From the NCBI GenBank assembly GCA_958448555.1, contig CAUDEL010000005.1, positions 23,875 to 87,874 on the forward strand: a stretch of 64,000 nt of DNA, in the 5' to 3' direction. Each line of letters opens with the position of its first letter. Within the stretch, counting starts at the first letter, position 1. The notes under the pieces were generated by a model. That model worked only from the letters and a program-made list of their open reading frames with translations, did not search any database and had not been told where the DNA came from. Both the position numbers and the translations under genes were made by a program. Shown here piece after piece: positions 52,890 to 60,951 of the stretch. This DNA comes from Limiplasma sp958448555 (GTDB taxonomy: Bacteria > Bacillota > Clostridia > Christensenellales > Aristaeellaceae).

Positions 52890-53081
52890 ATGGCAAAGAC
52901 AGCGGTGCGCCCGAAAATCATCGTGCAGGCGGCTTACACGGGCGGCGCAGATATGCGGGAATTATTTATTTCCCTGCTTGTAAACGAGGTGCGGAGAGGA
53001 AAATCCTCTCCCCGCACCTTTGAGATAATCAAACTTCCGCAATACAATGAGGGCAGTACAGATACAAAGGAGGCGAGCTGA
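52890..53081 (+). CDS. Small conserved mobile-element protein
   Basis: It has 63 residues: MAKTAVRPKIIVQAAYTGG, ADMRELFISLLVNEVRR. GGGAGG is 7 nt from the ATG at 52890. The stop is adjacent to the recombinase ATG, so the two are translationally linked. It resembles the small ORFs that precede serine recombinase genes in Clostridia elements; function unknown. Confidence 0.65.
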   Translation: MAKTAVRPKIIVQAAYTGGADMRELFISLLVNEVRRGKSSPRTFEIIKLPQYNEGSTDTKEAS

Positions 53082-54770
53082 ATGGCAATGTTAAGGGCGG
53101 CTCTGTACTGCCGCTTATCAAAGGACGATATGCTGCAGGGCGACAGCGAGAGTATCAAAACGCAGAAAGCCATGCTGACGCAGTATGCAAAGGAACATGG
53201 CTTTCTGGTGGTGGAAATCTATGTGGACGATGGGTATAGCGGCTTAAATTTTGACCGTCCGAGCTTTAACCGTATGCTTGATGACATCGAGGCGGGCAAG
53301 ATTGATGTGGTCATTACGAAAGATTTATCCCGTCTGGGGCGTGACCATCTGAAGGTCGGACACTTCACGGAAATTTACTTTCCGATGAAGAATGTGCGGT
53401 ATATCGCAGTCAATGACGGTGTGGACACCGCCAACAAGAACAACGATATAGCGGCTCTGAAAAATGTGATGAACGAGTTTTACAGCCGGGATAATTCCCG
53501 CAAAATCCGTTCCTCAATACGAGCGAGGGCAAAGGCGGGGCTGTACCGTTCTTCCTTTAACCCTATCGGCTACCGCAAATCCCCCGACAATCATAACAAG
53601 CTGATCGTGGACGAGGAAACAGCATGGATTGTGAAACGGATCTTTGAACTTGCCAACGCAGGCATGGGAGCGCATAAAATCGCTGCCGTGTTTCGTGAGG
53701 AACAAGTACCCTGCCCGTCATGGTGGCTGCACAGCCGGGGCGAAAAGGACTACTCCAAGCGGTTTGAAAATCCAGAGAACAAGTATGAGTGGTCGCACAC
53801 CGTCATACGCAATATCATCTCCAATCCCCTCTATCTGGGGCATTGCGTGATGTGCAAGACAGAGAGTATCTTCAAGGTCAACGCCTCAAAGAAAGTACCG
53901 CAGGAGGACTGGATTACTGTGGAGAACACCCATGAGCCGCTTGTGATGCAGGAGGTCTTTGACGGGGCAAACGAGAAGATTTTGAGCCGCAGGCGAGATA
54001 CCACCGATAACTTTGTTTCTCCCTTTGCGGGGCTTGTGAAGTGCGGCACTTGCGGAAAAGCGTTAGGTTTGCGCTACTGGACAGGGAAAAGGCACAGGAT
54101 TTATGTGTGTACCACTTACGCCCACGACACCAAAGCCTGCACAGACCACCGTATTTTCTATGAGGATTTATACAGGGCGGTGCTTGCGGATATTCAGTAC
54201 CACGCCCGTCTTGCCTATGAGGACAGGGAGAAAGCGGTGGCTCTGGCAGTGAAGATGAACGCCAAAGTGGACGGGAGCAAAGGAAAAAACAACGCCGACA
54301 GACTGAAAGCGGCAAAGAAACGGTATGAGGAAGTGACGAGACTGTTTGACCGTCTGTATGAGGACAGTGTATCGGGGCGTATCTCCCATGATAATTTTAA
54401 CCGTCTGATGGATAAGTACCAGACCGAGCAGGAACAGCTTTTAGGGCAGATACAGGCTTTAGAAACCGCCATGCAGGAGGTTAAGGACAATCAGCAGAAC
54501 GCTGTCAGGTGGGCGGAACTGATGGCACAGTATGTGGGGATACAGGAATTGACTGCTGAAAATCTCAATCTCCTTGTAGAGAGGATTGAGGTCTATGACC
54601 GCACGGAAACCAATGCCGGGGCAGAACAGATGATTAAAATCTGTTACCGCTTCGGCGGCTACATAGGGGAACGGGTATTTTCCGCAAAGGTGCTGAAACA
54701 CCCTTGCAGGAAAAACGCCTGCCCTCTCAAAGAAAGGAAAGGCTATGGGAAACTATCACTTGTATCTTAG
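53082..54770 (+). CDS. Large serine recombinase (TnpX-like)
   Basis: The protein has 562 residues. The catalytic domain starts RAALYCRLSKDD with the nucleophilic serine near residue 13, then IYVDDGYSGLNFDRPSFNRML and VVITKDLSRLGRDHLKVG. The recombinase domain shows PIGYRKSPDNHNKLIVD and VIRNIISNPLYLGH. A zinc ribbon follows (LVKCGTCGKALGLRYW and CTTYAHDTKAC), then a coiled coil and DUF4368-like end. It is the enzyme expected to integrate and excise the nested element. Confidence 0.93.
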   Translation: MAMLRAALYCRLSKDDMLQGDSESIKTQKAMLTQYAKEHGFLVVEIYVDDGYSGLNFDRPSFNRMLDDIEAGKIDVVITKDLSRLGRDHLKVGHFTEIYFPMKNVRYIAVNDGVDTANKNNDIAALKNVMNEFYSRDNSRKIRSSIRARAKAGLYRSSFNPIGYRKSPDNHNKLIVDEETAWIVKRIFELANAGMGAHKIAAVFREEQVPCPSWWLHSRGEKDYSKRFENPENKYEWSHTVIRNIISNPLYLGHCVMCKTESIFKVNASKKVPQEDWITVENTHEPLVMQEVFDGANEKILSRRRDTTDNFVSPFAGLVKCGTCGKALGLRYWTGKRHRIYVCTTYAHDTKACTDHRIFYEDLYRAVLADIQYHARLAYEDREKAVALAVKMNAKVDGSKGKNNADRLKAAKKRYEEVTRLFDRLYEDSVSGRISHDNFNRLMDKYQTEQEQLLGQIQALETAMQEVKDNQQNAVRWAELMAQYVGIQELTAENLNLLVERIEVYDRTETNAGAEQMIKICYRFGGYIGERVFSAKVLKHPCRKNACPLKERKGYGKLSLVS

Positions 54771-54912
54771 CGAGGAAGAAAGGCAGCTTGTTCTCCACGC
54801 TCTGATCGACTTCCGCAACAAGCTGATTGCGGCGGGCAGATATACGGACTGCGTGGACGAGCTGCTGATAAAGGTCATGTACGCAAAGACGAAAAAGATA
54901 AAAATACGGTAA
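54745..54912 (+). CDS. Small protein downstream of the recombinase, 55 residues
   Basis: MGNYHLYLSEEERQLVLHAL is followed by IDFRNKLIAAGRYTDCVDEL. AAGGAAAGGCT precedes the ATG and the gene overlaps the recombinase end by 26 nt. It is a known type of small helical ORF beside such recombinases. Function unknown. Confidence 0.65.
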   Translation: MGNYHLYLSEEERQLVLHALIDFRNKLIAAGRYTDCVDELLIKVMYAKTKKIKIR

Positions 54913-54926
54913 TGGAGGGAATGACA

Positions 54927-55301
54927 ATGACGAAATCAATCTTTGAACAGTTGGGCGGTGCTTATGAACAGCAGGGGGATTATCTTCTCCCCTGCCTCAC
55001 AGTACCCGCCGAGAACGAACAGCCCATAGGCGTATGGGGGCAGCGGCACTTGCGGTATCTGAAAGAATACCGCAGAGCCACCTACATAACCCTGCTCACA
55101 AGCGGCAGGCTGAACGCTTACCTTGCCGACATCGACAGGCAGGCGCAGGAGCGCATGGAAAGGCTCACGGAGCAGATGAAACGGGCGCAGAGTATCACGG
55201 AACAGCTAAAGGCGGAAAATGCCTTAGAATGGGTGCAGAGAATGAATAACATACGGGCGTGTGCAAGGGAGATTGTGGAGAGGGAGATTATTTTTGCATA
55301 G
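54927..55301 (+). CDS. TnpV-family transposon protein
   Basis: It has 124 residues. MTKSIFEQLGGAYEQQGDYL, LPCLTVPAENEQPIGVWGQ and RHLRYLKEYRRATYITLLTS match TnpV proteins of Tn4451-like elements. The C-terminus is a coiled coil. GGAGGG is 7 nt before ATG 54927. The role in transposition is undetermined. Confidence 0.82.
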   Translation: MTKSIFEQLGGAYEQQGDYLLPCLTVPAENEQPIGVWGQRHLRYLKEYRRATYITLLTSGRLNAYLADIDRQAQERMERLTEQMKRAQSITEQLKAENALEWVQRMNNIRACAREIVEREIIFA

Positions 55302-55429
55302 TTAAAAGGTAGGGAATCATCTTCCTAATTGGTTAGGAGATGGCTTCTTAATTATGAAAAATGTACCTCTTATCACTTAACAATTGAGAAAGATTTTTTA
55401 GTGCGTATAATTGTAATTGGAGGTGCAAG

Positions 55430-55864
55430 ATGAATATTAAGATTGTTGAAGATATAAAAAGTTCTTTTCAGGTAATTATAAAGTGTAAAATAATTAATGA
55501 GGAGGTATTTCGTTTAAGGAGACATATTGAACTGTTTGATAAAAAGTTATATGCCAAAAAAGATAACGAAATGTTTTTGATTAATTCATCAGATGTTTTG
55601 TATTTTGATTCCGTGGATAATCGCACTTTTTTATATACCAACGATGATGTAATGGAAATAAAACAGAAATTATATGAATTGGAAGATATTCTTTCTGATA
55701 AAGATTTTGTTAGAATTTCAAAATCTCAGATAGTGAATATAAATCAAATCAGGTCATTAAAACCTGAATTAAATCGCACAATTTTAGTGACATTGTTTAA
55801 CGGAGAGCGACTTTACATATCCAGAAAATATGTAAAAATCATTCGTAATATGTTGTCTATATAG
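55430..55864 (+). CDS. LytTR-domain transcriptional regulator
   Basis: The protein has 144 residues and no receiver domain. The LytTR DNA-binding domain (about 45-144) shows NEMFLINSSDVLYFDSVDNR, IKQKLYELEDIL, FVRISKSQIVNINQIRSLKP and LYISRKYVKIIRNML. It is followed by a membrane protein after 9 nt, the layout of LytTR regulatory systems in which the membrane partner inhibits the regulator. The AT-rich composition differs sharply from the upstream backbone of the element. Confidence 0.88.
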   Translation: MNIKIVEDIKSSFQVIIKCKIINEEVFRLRRHIELFDKKLYAKKDNEMFLINSSDVLYFDSVDNRTFLYTNDDVMEIKQKLYELEDILSDKDFVRISKSQIVNINQIRSLKPELNRTILVTLFNGERLYISRKYVKIIRNMLSI

Positions 55865-55873
55865 GAGGTATTT

Positions 55874-56341
55874 ATGCGAAGTCGTAAAAAGGATATTATT
55901 CAGTTCTTTGTATGGATGAGAAATGGAATTGCTTTTTGCACGTCATGGTTTCTTGTTCTTATTTTAGTTTACAATTATATTTGTGGAAATCAAACGATTT
56001 CAACTGTGAACCTAACTAAAATGGTCTTTTTAGTTATAGGAGGTGTTTTTGTTTTTAATTTGTTTTTTACACACTTGTTGATAACAAAACTCACATTTAT
56101 AAAGCGATTAACTGGCTTTATGATTGCAATTAGTATATATGAAAGCTTCTGGTTTTATTATCTGGATTTTTTTTCAGCAGAAGGAGTAATTACTCAATGG
56201 ATCGTATTTGTAGGGATAATTTTAGCCTTATATCTGATATGTATTGTCATATACCAAAATTACAGCAAAAGGCAAGGAGAACTCTATACGCAAGCATTGC
56301 AAAAATATCAAGAAAAAAGGAGCAAAGAACATGAAAAGTAA
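55874..56341 (+). CDS. Membrane partner of the LytTR regulator (DUF3021-like)
   Basis: It has 155 residues with four hydrophobic segments (GIAFCTSWFLVLILVYNYI, MVFLVIGGVFVFNLFFT, LTGFMIAISIYESFWFYYL, WIVFVGIILALYLICIVIY) and a basic C-terminal tail. Size and place fit DUF3021-type partners of LytTR regulators. AGGAGG precedes the ATG. It overlaps the next gene by 11 nt. Confidence 0.72.
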   Translation: MRSRKKDIIQFFVWMRNGIAFCTSWFLVLILVYNYICGNQTISTVNLTKMVFLVIGGVFVFNLFFTHLLITKLTFIKRLTGFMIAISIYESFWFYYLDFFSAEGVITQWIVFVGIILALYLICIVIYQNYSKRQGELYTQALQKYQEKRSKEHEK

Positions 56342-56906
56342 AAAAGAATTTATTTTAGCATTGCAAGAGCTACGAACAGATAATATCAGAAAACAAAAAA
56401 GAGGATTACACTTTATTATGGCATCGGTTTTTATTTGGATAATTATTCTGATTATTCATCTATCTCCATTGCCAATTATTACAAAAAATTTATTTACTTT
56501 TTGCTGTTCAACACCATTGACTTTTCTAGCGTATTTACTTTCATTGATTTTAAAGATAGATTTTCAGAATAAAGGAAATCCGTTGTCAGGATTAGGATTG
56601 TTAATTTCGCTTAATCAATTGCTGTACATACTTATTGCGATGTGGGTATATGCAGCTATGCCTGAGAAAATGCTGATGGTTTATGCTATGATTTTTGGGG
56701 CGCATCTTTTACCATATGGTTGGTTGTATCAATCGAAATGCTATTATGCTTTTTCTATCATAATACCATTCGTTGCATTGCTACTTAGTATATACAACTC
56801 TACAATTTTAATTGCAGCATTTATGTTTCTCATAGAAATAGTCTTTTGTATTTTACTGATTATTGAAAATAAGAAAGATGGGGTGTTCAAAATAGATGAA
56901 AAATGA
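56331..56906 (+). CDS. Six-helix membrane protein (DUF7010-like)
   Basis: It has 191 residues. The N-terminus EFILALQELRTDNIRKQKRG is charged and cytoplasmic; hydrophobic segments follow, with the conserved-looking FGAHLLPYGWLYQSKCYY between the fourth and fifth. It resembles DUF7010 proteins, as far as I can recall the family. AAGGAGC precedes the ATG. It is the probable output of the LytTR operon, perhaps a self-protection or export factor; this is inference. Confidence 0.6.
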   Translation: MKSKKEFILALQELRTDNIRKQKRGLHFIMASVFIWIIILIIHLSPLPIITKNLFTFCCSTPLTFLAYLLSLILKIDFQNKGNPLSGLGLLISLNQLLYILIAMWVYAAMPEKMLMVYAMIFGAHLLPYGWLYQSKCYYAFSIIIPFVALLLSIYNSTILIAAFMFLIEIVFCILLIIENKKDGVFKIDEK

Positions 56907-57081
56907 ATGGATAATATGCCCTGTCTGTGGCAATAAAACCCGTGACAGAATTAGAGGAGATACCGTATTGAAGAACTATCCTCTCTACTGTCCTAAATGC
57001 AAACGAGAAACTTTAATCAATGCGAAAAAATTACATATAACTGTCATCAAAGAGCCAGACGCACAGACGCAGAGCCGATGA
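56896..57081 (+). CDS. Cysteine-rich KTR-domain protein
   Basis: It has 61 residues. WIICPVCGNKTRDRIRGDTV and YPLYCPKCKRETLINAKKL give a four-cysteine zinc ribbon with the KTR signature. Such proteins are common cargo next to resistance or regulator genes in gut mobile elements. It overlaps the membrane gene by 11 nt and ends at a terminator. Confidence 0.8.
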   Translation: MKNEWIICPVCGNKTRDRIRGDTVLKNYPLYCPKCKRETLINAKKLHITVIKEPDAQTQSR

Positions 57082-57440
57082 ACTTGTGAGATATTTCACA
57101 GATCATCGGCTCTTTCTTTTTCGGATAGTGTTTATCAGTCCGCCCAGTCCGCCATATAAAAAAACGGAGTTTTGACGGACTGTATTGTTATGCCCTAATG
57201 CTCCCTCTAAACCCGTTTTGAGTTTGGAGGGATTTTTTGCGTCTTTCTTCACTTTCTATCCTGCCGCTGATCCGTGCGGCGTTCTACATATTACCAGACA
57301 GAAACGAGGATAATCTGTTAAAAAATTCCTTGTTTTGATATGGCTCTTTTATGCACTAAAAGCAGAGGACAAATATCTACATAAAAGAGCTTTTACTTCT
57401 CATAGCCGCAATGGTCTGACAGCCTTTGCGGTTTTTCTTT
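57071..57440 (+). terminator. Terminators and inverted repeats in the gene-free stretch 57082-57547
   Basis: AGAGCCGATGA...TCATCGGCTCT with T-rich tail (57071-57121) ends the cargo operon. CCCTC...GAGGG with six T (57203-57238) is a second terminator. GCTCTTTTATG and CATAAAAGAGC (57343-57390) form a perfect 11-bp inverted pair, and CCGCAATGG...CCTTTGCGG with five T (57406-57440) lies before the sigma-like gene, possibly as an attenuator. No supported gene lies here. Confidence 0.65.
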
Positions 57441-57547
57441 TGTCGCTTTTTGTCAAGAGACAGGATAAGCCCGCTTCTGGCGTTGGGTGTCGCTCACCGC
57501 CTGCCAATCTGGATTTTCAAAAAAATTCAGATTGGAGGTAAAGAACA

Positions 57548-57973
57548 GTGGCATACAACCACGGAAAGGCAGAGCGCAGATGGCGGCTCTGGAAAGAAAA
57601 AGAAGAAAAGATTTTACGGGAGTGCGGCGTTGATGAAGAAACGATTGAGGAAATCCGCACTTTTGATAGAGAAGAATTTAATTCCGACAGACGGTTTTAC
57701 ACACGCCTGAATGATGTTGGGGAATACATAGCGGAAATTGCCATGCAGGAGCCGCCTATGGAGGTCAACACAGTCTGGGATATGCTGAATGAAATCGAGG
57801 ACGAAAACCTATACCGTGCATTGCTTACGGTGGACAAGCGTACCCTGCAAATTGTCCTGCTGAAAATGCAGGGATATTCCCTAAAGGAGATTGCGCCGAT
57901 GGTTGATTTATCGGCGGGCGCTGTCTATGCGAGGTTAGACCATCTGCGGAAAAAGCTGAGAAAACTCTTATAG
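57548..57973 (+). CDS. Sigma-70 region-4-like protein
   Basis: It has 141 residues from a GTG, 7 nt after GGAGGTA. The C-terminal helix-turn-helix reads TLQIVLLKMQGYSLKEIAPMVDLSAGAVYARLDHLRKKLRKLL, here quoted in two overlapping parts by position 98-141; the N-terminus is helical. It resembles the small sigma-like activators of conjugative elements, which control transfer genes. Confidence 0.75.
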   Translation: MAYNHGKAERRWRLWKEKEEKILRECGVDEETIEEIRTFDREEFNSDRRFYTRLNDVGEYIAEIAMQEPPMEVNTVWDMLNEIEDENLYRALLTVDKRTLQIVLLKMQGYSLKEIAPMVDLSAGAVYARLDHLRKKLRKLL

Positions 57974-58005
57974 TATCTAAAGCCTTGCTGTTTCCTACGG
58001 GCTAC

Positions 58006-58039
58006 TGGGTGAGAGGACAACCCCTCTCACCCATTTTTT
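58006..58039 (+). terminator. Terminator between the two sigma-like genes
   Basis: TGGGTGAGAGG and CCTCTCACCCA form a perfect stem, followed by six T residues. Confidence 0.88.
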
Positions 58040-58056
58040 AGCAGGAGGACAAGGCA

Positions 58057-58530
58057 ATGGCGATACCTAAACGGTCATACTGGCTTCGGGAAGTAGTGAC
58101 AGAGGCAGGAACAAGCTATCATATCAGTTTTCGTGATGGGCAGGGAAAAATCCAAAAGCTGTGCGTATCCTATGACTTCTATATGGCGTTTCGGAGACTG
58201 GAACTTGACGAAAGGAAAATTGAGGGTTGGGATTACCGTCACAGGGAGTTTTCGGAAATTATGGAGGAAACTCTGAACTGGCGGGCGGTAAGACAGCCTA
58301 AAAGCATTGAGGAGGTTATTCTTGAGGAAGAACGGGCAGAACTGCTCCAGAGGATTATCAGCAAGCTGCCAGAAATGCAAAGGCGGCGTTTCCTGCTCCA
58401 CTATGAGTATGAAATGACTTATAAAGAGATAGGGAAAATCGAGCATTGCAGCCAACAATCCGTAGGTCGTGCTGTAACTGCCGCCAGAGAAAAGATAAAG
58501 GCGGAGATGAAGAAATACCTAAACGCATGA
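58057..58530 (+). CDS. Sigma-70 region-4-like protein
   Basis: It has 157 residues. The C-terminus (about 108-155) reads LLQRIISKLPEMQRRRFLLH, YEYEMTYKEIGKIEHCSQQS and VGRAVTAAREKIKAEM, a region-4 helix-turn-helix. AGGAGG precedes the ATG. It lies 66 nt from the right end of the nested element and probably regulates element genes. Confidence 0.78.
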   Translation: MAIPKRSYWLREVVTEAGTSYHISFRDGQGKIQKLCVSYDFYMAFRRLELDERKIEGWDYRHREFSEIMEETLNWRAVRQPKSIEEVILEEERAELLQRIISKLPEMQRRRFLLHYEYEMTYKEIGKIEHCSQQSVGRAVTAAREKIKAEMKKYLNA

Positions 58531-58596
58531 CCGTTAAGCATACCCTTGTATCTTTGGATATGAGGGTATTTGCTTTGTGTTCTCTAATGGAACTTC

Positions 58597-59289
58597 ACAG
58601 AGGCCAAAACAATGGAACTGGTCGGCGCGCTGGAAGCGCTCTGTTCCGTGCATCAGGCCAAAGGGCTGAAACGGCAGATCATCGTTGCCAACCGCGTGAA
58701 AAACATGAACGCCAATGTGCTCAACAATGCCGACCACATCCATGCCGCGATTGACCGGGATGTATGCATACGGTTCAGGTATTTTGATTATGGCGTAAAG
58801 ATGGAACGCATCCTGCGCAAAAAAGGCGCATGGTATGTGGTCAGTCCGCTGGCGCTGGTGTACTGCGACGATAACTATTACATGGTGGGCTATGTGCCGC
58901 AAGAAAACATGGTAAAAAACTACCGTGTAGACCGAATGACAAGCGTATCGGCCACCGATATTCTGCGCACGGGAAAAGAGCATTTCACAAAAGAGGAACA
59001 GGGGCAGTATCAAAGCTATACCTTCAAGATGTACAGCGGCAAGGTGCAGGATGTGACCCTGCGCTTTCGTAACAGCATGATGAACGAGGTTGTCAGCAAG
59101 TTTGGCAGACAACCCTATGCCCGCGCGGTGGACGATGAGCATTTTGAAATTACGGTGCCTGTGGCAGTCAGCCCGCAGTTTTTCGCATGGGTGTTCGGGC
59201 TGGGGCGTTATGTGCAGATTGTCGCGCCTGAAAGCGTGCGGCAGGATATGCGCAGGATGCTGGGGAAGGTCGGAAAAATGTATGAATAA
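58597..59289 (+). pseudogene. WYL-domain regulator, 3' part (split by nested element)
   Basis: 231 codons continue the frame broken at 48874. The WYL domain shows ALCSVHQAKGLKRQIIVANR, VCIRFRYFDYG, AWYVVSPLALVYCDDNYYMVGY (WYL-like WYV) and YRVDRMTSVS, with a C-terminal VTLRFRNSM...FEITVPV domain ending FFAWVFGLGRYVQIVAPE. WYL regulators respond to nucleotides or nucleic acids and are frequent in defence islands. An ATG at 58612 is in frame but has no convincing ribosome site. Confidence 0.92.
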
Positions 59290-59419
59290 GCGCGGAGGGG
59301 AAAAAGCGCCGCCTATCGAAATGTAACATGAACGGCTTCTGCCGCTGTCGGCGGAGGCGCTGCACCTTGACACTTTCATATCAGATGCCATAGACATGCT
59401 TTCTTAGGAGGAAAAAAGC

Positions 59420-60514
59420 ATGTCCAAAAGACAAAGATTCCATATCACGCTTCCGGGCGGAGAGCAGATTTGGATTACCGGCAACACCATTAGTGAAGCA
59501 TTTGAGAATGGCCTGAAAAAAGTTGGCGGAGGCGAAAACAAACCATTGCGTACCACGCCGACCCTCAAAAACTATGCGGAAGAATGGTGGACGCTATATA
59601 AACTGCCGAAACTGAAACATACCACGCTGCGCACTTATCGCAATCTGCTGGATAAGCATATTTTACCGTACATGGGTGGTATGTCGCTGCAAGAAATGAC
59701 GACAAACAGCATCCAACACTTTTTCAATGAACATGCGTACATGGCGCAGTCTACCGCGCGGCAAATGCGCATTTTGCTCCATGAGATTTGTGCGGCGGCA
59801 GTTGAAGATGGTTATCTCGCCAAAGACCCGACTTGCAGCAAACGCCTGATATTGCCCACCAGAAAGAAAATGCGGGAGGCTTTACCAACGGCGGATTTTC
59901 TGGATGTGCTGGCAAATCTGTCGCGGCTTGCGTCTCAAGATGCAACGCTGCTTGCGCTGCTGACCTATACGGGAATGCGAAGAGGCGAGGCGCTGGGACT
60001 ACAATGGGGCGATTTGGATTTTGATACCGGACTAATTTCCATTGAACGCAATGTAACCTTCAAGGGCAATCAGCCCGTCGTTGGAACACCAAAAAGCGCG
60101 GCAGGGCAGCGCTCAATCCCGATGGTGAAGGAACTGCGCCCCTACCTGCATCCAAAAGAGGATCACCTTTTTGTTGTGGGCAATGGGGATACGCCTATCA
60201 CGGAAAGTGCCTTTGACCGGGCATGGCAGCGCATTGGAAAAACCGTTGACCTTCATGGCGCAACGCCGCATATCTTTCGACATACCTATCTCACCATAAT
60301 GGAGGCGGCGGGCACGGATGTCAAAACTCTGCAAACGATTGCGGGCCATGCGGACATCCAGACCACCATGAACCGCTATGTACATAGCCGCCTGGAAGGA
60401 ATTCAGACAGCGGGCGCGGCATTCAGTGAGTTGACGGCGAAATTGACATCCAATATCGCGCGGAAACCCAATGAAAATAAGACTTTTGCGCCCTGTTTTC
60501 AAGATGAAAACTGA
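59420..60514 (+). CDS. Tyrosine integrase of the island
   Basis: The protein has 364 residues. The arm and core-binding domains (about 1-145) include TLKNYAEEWWTLYKLPKLKH and YRNLLDKHILPYMGGM. Catalytic residues are Arg187 in TGMRRGEALGL, Lys225 in GTPKSAAGQRSIP, His284 and Arg287 in PHIFRHTYLT, His310 in AGHADIQTT and Tyr320 in NRYVHS. AGGAGG precedes the ATG. Its 3' end lies 105 nt from the tRNA, the usual place for an integrase using a tRNA 3' end as attachment site. Confidence 0.95.
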   Translation: MSKRQRFHITLPGGEQIWITGNTISEAFENGLKKVGGGENKPLRTTPTLKNYAEEWWTLYKLPKLKHTTLRTYRNLLDKHILPYMGGMSLQEMTTNSIQHFFNEHAYMAQSTARQMRILLHEICAAAVEDGYLAKDPTCSKRLILPTRKKMREALPTADFLDVLANLSRLASQDATLLALLTYTGMRRGEALGLQWGDLDFDTGLISIERNVTFKGNQPVVGTPKSAAGQRSIPMVKELRPYLHPKEDHLFVVGNGDTPITESAFDRAWQRIGKTVDLHGATPHIFRHTYLTIMEAAGTDVKTLQTIAGHADIQTTMNRYVHSRLEGIQTAGAAFSELTAKLTSNIARKPNENKTFAPCFQDEN

Positions 60515-60576
60515 CATGTTGGTTGACAAAACCGCCGATTTCATCAAAACACCCTTGTTTCGAAGGGCTTCAGGGC

Positions 60577-60614
60577 AAAAAGAAAAGCCTCAAACCGTTA
60601 TGGTTTAAGGCTTT
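60577..60614 (-). terminator. Island-supplied terminator of tRNA-Arg
   Basis: On the minus strand AAAGCCTTAAACC pairs with GGTTTGAGGCTTT, followed by TCTTTTT. It lies 6 nt after the tRNA 3' end and replaces the original terminator now at 39470-39528. Confidence 0.85.
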
Positions 60615-60619
60615 ATCTC

Positions 60620-60665
60620 TGGTGAGCCCGGCGGGATTCGAACCCACGACCTTTTGATTCGTAGT
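60620..60665. repeat. attR: tRNA-Arg 3' end
   Basis: 46 bp identical to 39529-39574, covering CCA, acceptor, T arm and the anticodon-loop side of the tRNA. Confidence 0.92.
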
Positions 60666-60696
60666 CAAACACTCTATCCAGCTGAGCTACGAGCCC
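60620..60696 (-). tRNA. tRNA-Arg, anticodon ACG
   Basis: The 77-nt cloverleaf has a GGGCTC/GAGCCC acceptor stem, D arm AGCTCAGCTGGATAGAGT, an anticodon stem TTTGA/TCAAA around loop CTACGAA (anticodon ACG), T arm GTGGGTTCGAATCCC and an encoded CCA end. Confidence 0.97.
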
Positions 60697-60743
60697 ACAT
60701 GCCTTTTTGAAGGAACCGACGGCTCTTTCAAATCAGCCTAATT

Positions 60744-60772
60744 ATTATAGCAAAGGTTTTTCAAAATTGCAA
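60744..60772 (-). promoter_or_regulatory. Promoter of tRNA-Arg
   Basis: TTGCAA (60772-60767), 17 nt, TATAAT (60749-60744) on the minus strand, 47 nt before the tRNA. Confidence 0.8.
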
Positions 60773-60866
60773 TAGGCTGGTGTCATTTTTTTGCCCGCCG
60801 CGGATGAAATTTGAGCGGGGTTTTTTATCCCGGCCAAAGCACCTCTGGACAGAGCGGGGCGGTGCA

Positions 60867-60895
60867 TTGACAAAATCGACGCGCGATGGTAGGGT
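60867..60895 (+). promoter_or_regulatory. Promoter of the FMN-binding protein gene
   Basis: TTGACA and TAGGGT with 17 nt between them; the -10 is weak. Confidence 0.5.
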
Positions 60896-60951
60896 AACAG
60901 AGGTTTGGAGAGATTAACCACAATTTTCCAGGCCGATTGAAAGGAGGATAC

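Larger units (their letters stand above)
48875..58596 (+). mobile_element. Nested mobilizable element with TnpX-like recombinase (9,722 bp)
   Basis: GAACTTC occurs at both edges (48868-48874 and 58590-58596). Inside lie inverted ends TTAGAGAACA (48877-48886) and TGTTCTCTAA (58578-58587). The content is RepA-like ATPase, oriT, MobV relaxase, ParB-like protein, PC4-like protein, large serine recombinase, TnpV, and a LytTR cargo. Excision with one GAACTTC restores a 1,065-nt WYL frame exactly, which fixes the boundaries. Confidence 0.93.
39529..60665. mobile_element. tRNA-Arg-integrated genomic island with a nested mobilizable element
   Basis: The island lies between 46-bp direct repeats and carries a tyrosine integrase 105 nt from the intact tRNA. 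Without the nested element it measures about 11.4 kb. It has regulators (XRE, WYL), a DExH helicase-like protein, ArdC, a resolvase and small membrane proteins, but no relaxase or conjugation genes of its own. It may depend on a helper for transfer. Confidence 0.9.

Noticed and set aside
57335..57541. 68-codon frame upstream of the sigma-like gene
   Set aside because: It runs through inverted repeats and a terminator-like stem and lacks a convincing start.
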